Shown here: one piece after another, positions 5,936-9,843 of the stretch
Layout of the letters: each line of letters begins with the position of its first letter
Position numbering within the stretch: the stretch's first letter is position 1
Program-made: the position numbers and the translations under genes
The notes under the pieces: generated by a model
What the model saw: only the letters and a program-made list of their open reading frames with translations
What the model was told of the DNA's origin: nothing
The model's database searches: none
Assembly: GCA_947303165.1 (NCBI GenBank)
Contig: CAMYXE010000016.1
Coordinates: 1 to 9,843, forward strand
Reading direction: 5' to 3'
DNA from: an uncultured Pseudomonadota bacterium
GTDB lineage: Bacteria; Pseudomonadota; Alphaproteobacteria; Rs-D84
Length of the DNA stretch: 9,843 nt

Positions 5936-6700
5936 TTAAAATGTAAATACTAATACGCGTGCGATATTGCTAATATCGCGTTCTGTGCGGACGAATTTCC
6001 AACCTGCGTTGTGAAATATCTTTTTAACGGCGGTTTGTTGACCCGCACCGATTTCAAGGTATATGTGGCCGTTCGGTTTTAACCAATTTTTTGCATTTAC
6101 TGCGATTTGTTCGTATGCGGCAAGTCCATTATTTTTTGCATACAATGCGCGTTTTGGGTCGTGCATCGCACCCGCGTCCACGCGTTTGTCACCGTATGCA
6201 ATATACGGTGGGTTTGAAACAATTGCATCAAATTTTTCTTGTGTCAGGTTTTTATTTGCAAATGAACCGCGAACAATTTTTACCTTGGTGATTAAACCAT
6301 GGTTTTTAATATTACGTTTTGCGACGCGCACCGCACCACGTGATATATCAACCCCGATACCTGATGCGCCATAAATATTTTTTACCAGTGCCGTAATTAT
6401 ACATCCTGTGCCTGTCCCCAAATCTAATATTTTGGGGTGCGATGGATTGTCGGATATAACCGCGGATACTAATGTTTCGGTATCTGGCCGTGGATCCAGT
6501 GTGTATTTATTTGTATAAAACGCCAAACCATAGAACCATTTCTTGTGAATAATTTTTGCAACCGGCACACCGCGACGCAATTTCCCAGAAATAATCAATA
6601 CCCGCCACCATGGCAGATATTTGATATTATCTGTGATAATTCGGGCCGCGCGAATGTCGCCCGCATTTTTAAAATGGTCAAATGCTTGATTTATTGTCAT
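5936..6700 (-). CDS. prmC: Release factor glutamine methyltransferase PrmC (HemK)
   Basis: PrmC uses S-adenosylmethionine to methylate the Gln of the GGQ motif in release factors RF1 and RF2, improving termination. The 254 residues show the linker motif PRPDTETLV (70-78), the SAM loop DLGTGTGCI (93-101), the acidic Asp118 after the second strand, and the substrate-binding NPPY (163-166), which with the preceding features separates PrmC from other N5-glutamine methyltransferases fairly well. The N-terminal helical domain is slightly short compared with the 277-residue E. coli enzyme. The start at 6700 has no Shine-Dalgarno and coincides with the predicted transcription start, so the mRNA may be leaderless. 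It is head-to-head with the M23 peptidase gene across 21 bp and ends on a shared terminator. Confidence 0.95.
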   Translation of the reverse strand: MTINQAFDHFKNAGDIRAARIITDNIKYLPWWRVLIISGKLRRGVPVAKIIHKKWFYGLAFYTNKYTLDPRPDTETLVSAVISDNPSHPKILDLGTGTGCIITALVKNIYGASGIGVDISRGAVRVAKRNIKNHGLITKVKIVRGSFANKNLTQEKFDAIVSNPPYIAYGDKRVDAGAMHDPKRALYAKNNGLAAYEQIAVNAKNWLKPNGHIYLEIGAGQQTAVKKIFHNAGWKFVRTERDISNIARVLVFTF

Positions 6701-6714
6701 AAAACTATTATAAT
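6686..6714 (+). promoter_or_regulatory. Promoter for the M23 peptidase gene, predicted leaderless
   Basis: TTGATT (6686-6691), exactly 17 nt, then TATAAT (6709-6714) is a near-consensus sigma-70-type promoter. The expected start, 7 nt after the last T, is 6721 or 6722, which is the first base of the ATG at 6722. No Shine-Dalgarno is present. The -35 lies within the first codons of the divergent prmC. Confidence 0.75.
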
Positions 6715-6734
6715 AGACGCCATGGAAAAAGCAA
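6707..6734 (-). promoter_or_regulatory. Promoter for prmC, predicted leaderless, sharing the -10
   Basis: The 12-bp palindrome CTATTATAATAG (6705-6716) gives TATAAT on the minus strand at 6712 to 6707. TTGCTT (6734 to 6729) with 16-nt spacing can serve as -35, inside the first codons of the M23 gene. The expected start is 6700, the A of the prmC ATG. The -10 is perfect and the -35 is moderate. Confidence 0.6.
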
Positions 6735-7987
6735 AAAATATTATTTTATCAAGGAAGGTTGTCCGTTCTGTTTTGTGGTTAGCTGGTATTTTGGTGGTGG
6801 TTGCCATCGTGTTGGCAATCACTTTTAAACCGCGGACTAATAAAGATGTGGTGCCGGTTGTGCCGGACAATACCGTTGTGGTAAGTGTGGCGTCTGGTGA
6901 TACTCTGTCAAAAATATTATCGGCCCAGGGTATCGGAGGCACGGATATTAACAAAATTGCCGATGTTTTAAAGACCAAGGCCGGAATAACCGGTCTGCGT
7001 GCCGATAGGGACAAAATAGAATTTATGCGTGAAAAGGGTCCGGATTCCGCGGTGTCGAAAATAACTGTTGTGCCGGGACCATGGCGTCGTGTGGAATTGA
7101 CATGTGATGATGGTGGAATATGGAATTGCAATGCAATTGATATTGAACGTGATACGCGTCTCGTTTATCGCCAAGGGGAAATTTTAGATGGCGATAGTTT
7201 TTACCTTGCAGGGATGCGTGCCGATATACCCGCCGGTATTTTGGCCGAGGTTTATGATTTGTTGGCGTTTGAAATGGACTTTGAACGTGATGTTCGGGCG
7301 GGGCAAAAGTTTTCTGTCGTTTACGAAGAGAATTATTCTGATAATGTAAAAATAGATAATGGCGCGGTTGTGGCGGTTTCTTTTGATGCGTTGCGCGGTA
7401 ATGTAAAAATGTATCGTTTCCGCAAGGCGGATAAGTCGATTGGATACTATGATCCAAATGGCAACGGCGCAATAAAATCTCTGAAACGTACACCAATTAA
7501 TAATGCCAAAGTGACAAGCAGTTTTTCAACACGTCGTAAACATCCTGTCCTTGGGTTTACACGCGCACACAAAGGTGTCGATTTCCGTGCGCCAACTGGG
7601 ACACCAATTCCATCTGCGGGGGCGGGACGTGTAGTTGCACGTGGATATAACCGTGGGCATGGTAATTTTATCAAGATTCGTCATAATGGTTCGTTTGAAA
7701 CCCTGTATGCGCATATGTCAAAGTTTGCAAAAAATGTAAAGGTTGGAACCACTGTTAAACAGGGGCAAATCATTGGTTATTCTGGTTCAACAGGTTTGTC
7801 GACCGGTCCGCATTTGCATTATGAAATTATCAAAGACGGCAAGCATGTTAATCCTATGACTGTAAAATTGCCGGCGATTAATAATTTGGACGCTGTGAAC
7901 AAGCAGAAGTTTTTGGAATATCGTGAAACACTGGACAAGGCCATAGAGGAACTTGTTAAAAATCCAAAGTCGTTTATTCAAATGTAA
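6722..7987 (+). CDS. M23-family murein endopeptidase, membrane-anchored (MepM-like)
   Basis: This is a zinc peptidase of the LytM/M23 group that likely cuts peptide cross-links in peptidoglycan to allow wall growth. The 421 residues comprise a short basic N-terminus, one transmembrane anchor (about 17-35), a LysM/OapA-like domain beginning VVVSVASGDTLSKIL (about 52-66), a middle beta domain, and the peptidase domain from about 262. Zinc ligands His283 and Asp287 (HKGVDF) and His366 (HLH), plus catalytic His331 (YAHMS) and His364, are all present, so it should be active rather than an EnvC-like degenerate form. A charged helix forms the C-terminus. A longer frame from 6545 runs antisense through prmC; ATG 6722 fits the anchor and promoter. 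The architecture resembles E. coli MepM. Confidence 0.93.
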   Translation: MEKAKNIILSRKVVRSVLWLAGILVVVAIVLAITFKPRTNKDVVPVVPDNTVVVSVASGDTLSKILSAQGIGGTDINKIADVLKTKAGITGLRADRDKIEFMREKGPDSAVSKITVVPGPWRRVELTCDDGGIWNCNAIDIERDTRLVYRQGEILDGDSFYLAGMRADIPAGILAEVYDLLAFEMDFERDVRAGQKFSVVYEENYSDNVKIDNGAVVAVSFDALRGNVKMYRFRKADKSIGYYDPNGNGAIKSLKRTPINNAKVTSSFSTRRKHPVLGFTRAHKGVDFRAPTGTPIPSAGAGRVVARGYNRGHGNFIKIRHNGSFETLYAHMSKFAKNVKVGTTVKQGQIIGYSGSTGLSTGPHLHYEIIKDGKHVNPMTVKLPAINNLDAVNKQKFLEYRETLDKAIEELVKNPKSFIQM

Positions 7988-7990
7988 GTT

Positions 7991-9843
7991 TTATTTACCC
8001 CAAAATGGTGCGATTACATAGTCTGCACGCAATGGCACGGAAATTTTTGTAATGTTTTCCATCAAGTTTTTGATTTGTTTTGCGAAAGTTTCCGCCATAT
8101 CGGTGTCACATTCAAATACCATTTCATCATGAACCTGCATAATAAGTTTTATTTTGTCGCGGTTGGGAACGACAATTTCGTTATATACTTTGACCATTGC
8201 GGCACGCATTAGGTCTGCCTCGAATCCCTGAATTGGTGCGTTAATTGCGGCACGCATGGCATACGCGCGCATACGTGAATTTTTAACATCAGGCAATTCT
8301 ATGCGACGTCCCCATGGGGTATATACGCATGCATTTTCTGATGCGAATTTTTTTATAGAATCTATATAGTTTTTAATTTCAGGTAATCCCGCCAGGTATG
8401 TATTTATAATCTCTTGTGCTTGGGTGCGCGATATGTTTAATTGTGCCGCAAGTCCGAATGATGAAATACCATATATGATTGAAAAGTTTACCGTTTTGGC
8501 GGCACGACGCAAATCCTTGGGCACGATGGTCGATTCGGGAATATTAAATATTTTGCGTGCAGTTTGTTCATGAATATCATTGCCGGCAATAAATGTATCT
8601 TTGAATGTTTTTATATCGGCAACATCGGCAAGCAAGCGCAATTGTATTTGTGAATAGTCAACAGCAACCAAAACGCGGTTCTTTGGCGCAACAAAGCACT
8701 TACGGATTTCTTCGCCAAGTTCAGTTTTGACCGGTATGTTTTGCAGATTTGGATCACGACTGGACAGGCGGCCAGTATTCGTACTGGTTTGCAAATATGT
8801 TGTATGTATACGTCCGTCAACACCAATCTGGTGGGGCAGGGCGTCTGCGTATGTACCCGCGAGTTTTGCGATTGAACGCCAATTTAATATCTTTTCGATT
8901 ATTGGATGATGTTCTATTAAATCGTTTAATGTATCTGCATCAGTGGAACGGCGTTTGTTTTCTGGCATATGCATTTCATCAAACAGAACAGTTGCCAATT
9001 GTTTTGGACTCGCAATATTAAATTCATGGCCCGCCATTTGCCATATTTCGGCACTTATGTCAGTAAGTTGCTTGTGAAACACGCCTGATAGTTGATTAAG
9101 GCGTTGTTTATCCACCAATACCCCATCGCGCTCCATCATGGTTAAGACCATTAGCAATGGTCGATCGCACGTATCGTACAATTTTGCGAGTTTTTCGTTC
9201 GCATCCAATTGTGGCCGCATATATTTATACAGTGCCATTGTGACCGCGGCATCTTCAGCGGCATATGGATACGCAGTGTCAATAGGTAACATATCAAAGT
9301 GCATATCTGCGTCACGCGTTTTTGGTGGAAACAGTGACGCAAATGTTATATCGGCATGATTTAAATATTTTAATGCCAATTCATCCATACTGTGCGAATG
9401 TAGTGTTCCATGCAACGCATATGAAATCAGCATAGTGTCATCAATTGGCGATATCTGTTCGATGCCCCAGCCTTCGTTCGCCATTATATGCAGGTCGTAT
9501 TTAATATTATGTCCAACCTTGGTAATTTTTTTATTGGTTAGTATCGGCCAAATTTTTTTGTATAAATCTTCAACAGATATCTGATTTGGTGCAAACTCTG
9601 ACGAACCAAACAAATCACCGTTTGATGTTTTGTGTCGCAAAGGTATATAAACCCCATGCGTTTTATCCACAGACAAAGACATACCAACCATTCTTGCTGT
9701 CATTGAATCAAGGCCGGTGGCTTCAGTATCTAATGCAATAACATCTTTGACGGTCCCAAGGAATTTTTCCAATTCATCAATCGTAGATATTTTTTCAACT
9801 GTGATTTTTAATTCATCATTTGTTGGTCCACTTTGGAACACCG
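7991..9843 (-). CDS. polA: DNA polymerase I, 3'-5' exonuclease and polymerase domains (5' end beyond window)
   Basis: Pol I fills gaps during repair and Okazaki-fragment maturation. The 617 or so residues visible start inside the protein; the usual N-terminal 5' nuclease domain would lie past the right edge and is not seen. Numbering from the GTG-encoded Val at 9841: the proofreading domain has DTE (Asp38, Glu40), the NIKYD Asp116 and YAAED Asp197, so it looks active. The polymerase has TGRLSSRDPNLQNIP (356-370), motif A DYSQIQLR (395-402), the O helix RRAAKTVNFSIIYG (445-458), APIQG (535-539) and motif C QVHDE (569-573). Motif A has Gln400 where the family has the steric-gate Glu (E. coli Glu710). 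It ends 3 nt from the convergent M23 gene with no terminator between. Confidence 0.97.
   Translation of the reverse strand, partial: VFQSGPTNDELKITVEKISTIDELEKFLGTVKDVIALDTEATGLDSMTARMVGMSLSVDKTHGVYIPLRHKTSNGDLFGSSEFAPNQISVEDLYKKIWPILTNKKITKVGHNIKYDLHIMANEGWGIEQISPIDDTMLISYALHGTLHSHSMDELALKYLNHADITFASLFPPKTRDADMHFDMLPIDTAYPYAAEDAAVTMALYKYMRPQLDANEKLAKLYDTCDRPLLMVLTMMERDGVLVDKQRLNQLSGVFHKQLTDISAEIWQMAGHEFNIASPKQLATVLFDEMHMPENKRRSTDADTLNDLIEHHPIIEKILNWRSIAKLAGTYADALPHQIGVDGRIHTTYLQTSTNTGRLSSRDPNLQNIPVKTELGEEIRKCFVAPKNRVLVAVDYSQIQLRLLADVADIKTFKDTFIAGNDIHEQTARKIFNIPESTIVPKDLRRAAKTVNFSIIYGISSFGLAAQLNISRTQAQEIINTYLAGLPEIKNYIDSIKKFASENACVYTPWGRRIELPDVKNSRMRAYAMRAAINAPIQGFEADLMRAAMVKVYNEIVVPNRDKIKLIMQVHDEMVFECDTDMAETFAKQIKNLMENITKISVPLRADYVIAPFWGK

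Noticed and set aside
6545..6721. N-terminal extension of the M23 protein
   Set aside because: These codons run antisense through prmC; the transmembrane anchor, promoter and start at 6722 all fit the shorter form.
7023..7496. 157-codon open frame antisense within the M23 gene
   Set aside because: The translation is His/Pro/Arg-rich with no domain, as expected for a shadow of the plus-strand codon pattern.
9663..9671. Perfect DnaA box TTATCCACA
   Set aside because: It is a single site inside the polA coding sequence, with only one near match at 9108-9116 and no AT-rich origin structure, so it is best explained as coding sequence.

Overview
This window reads as chromosomal housekeeping DNA from an AT-rich alphaproteobacterium. 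The evidence is the adjacent tilS-ftsH pair, the groES-groEL pair preceded by an RpoH-like promoter instead of a CIRCE element, and the PRPDTET form of PrmC. An uncultured, host- or gut-associated lineage would fit the base composition, but that is inference. Genes fill nearly all of it. I see no mobile element, CRISPR array, prophage, tRNA or rRNA.

Layout from left to right: the 5' end of groEL and all of groES (minus strand, one operon) with a heat-shock-type promoter; a HIT-family nucleotide hydrolase overlapping a small DUF167/YggU gene (plus strand); a LOG-family phosphoribohydrolase (minus strand), tail-to-tail with YggU and head-to-head with tilS; then a tightly overlapping plus-strand run of tilS, ftsH and an MBL-fold hydrolase. 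A gene of unknown function follows, split into two reading frames, with a possible hairpin over its ribosome binding site and a strong bidirectional terminator after it. Next come prmC (minus strand), a membrane-anchored M23 peptidase (plus strand) and most of polA (minus strand, running off the right edge).

The genes serve protein quality control (GroES/GroEL, FtsH), translation fidelity (TilS makes lysidine in tRNA-Ile, PrmC methylates release factors), cell-wall remodelling (M23 peptidase) and DNA repair (Pol I). No new multi-gene system is evident. The points worth a second look are: a 21-bp divergent spacer whose palindromic -10 box sits so close to both start codons that both mRNAs should be leaderless; a Pol I with Gln in place of the motif A steric-gate Glu; an FtsH with intact catalytic residues but altered pore loops; and the frame-split unknown gene with its hairpin leader.
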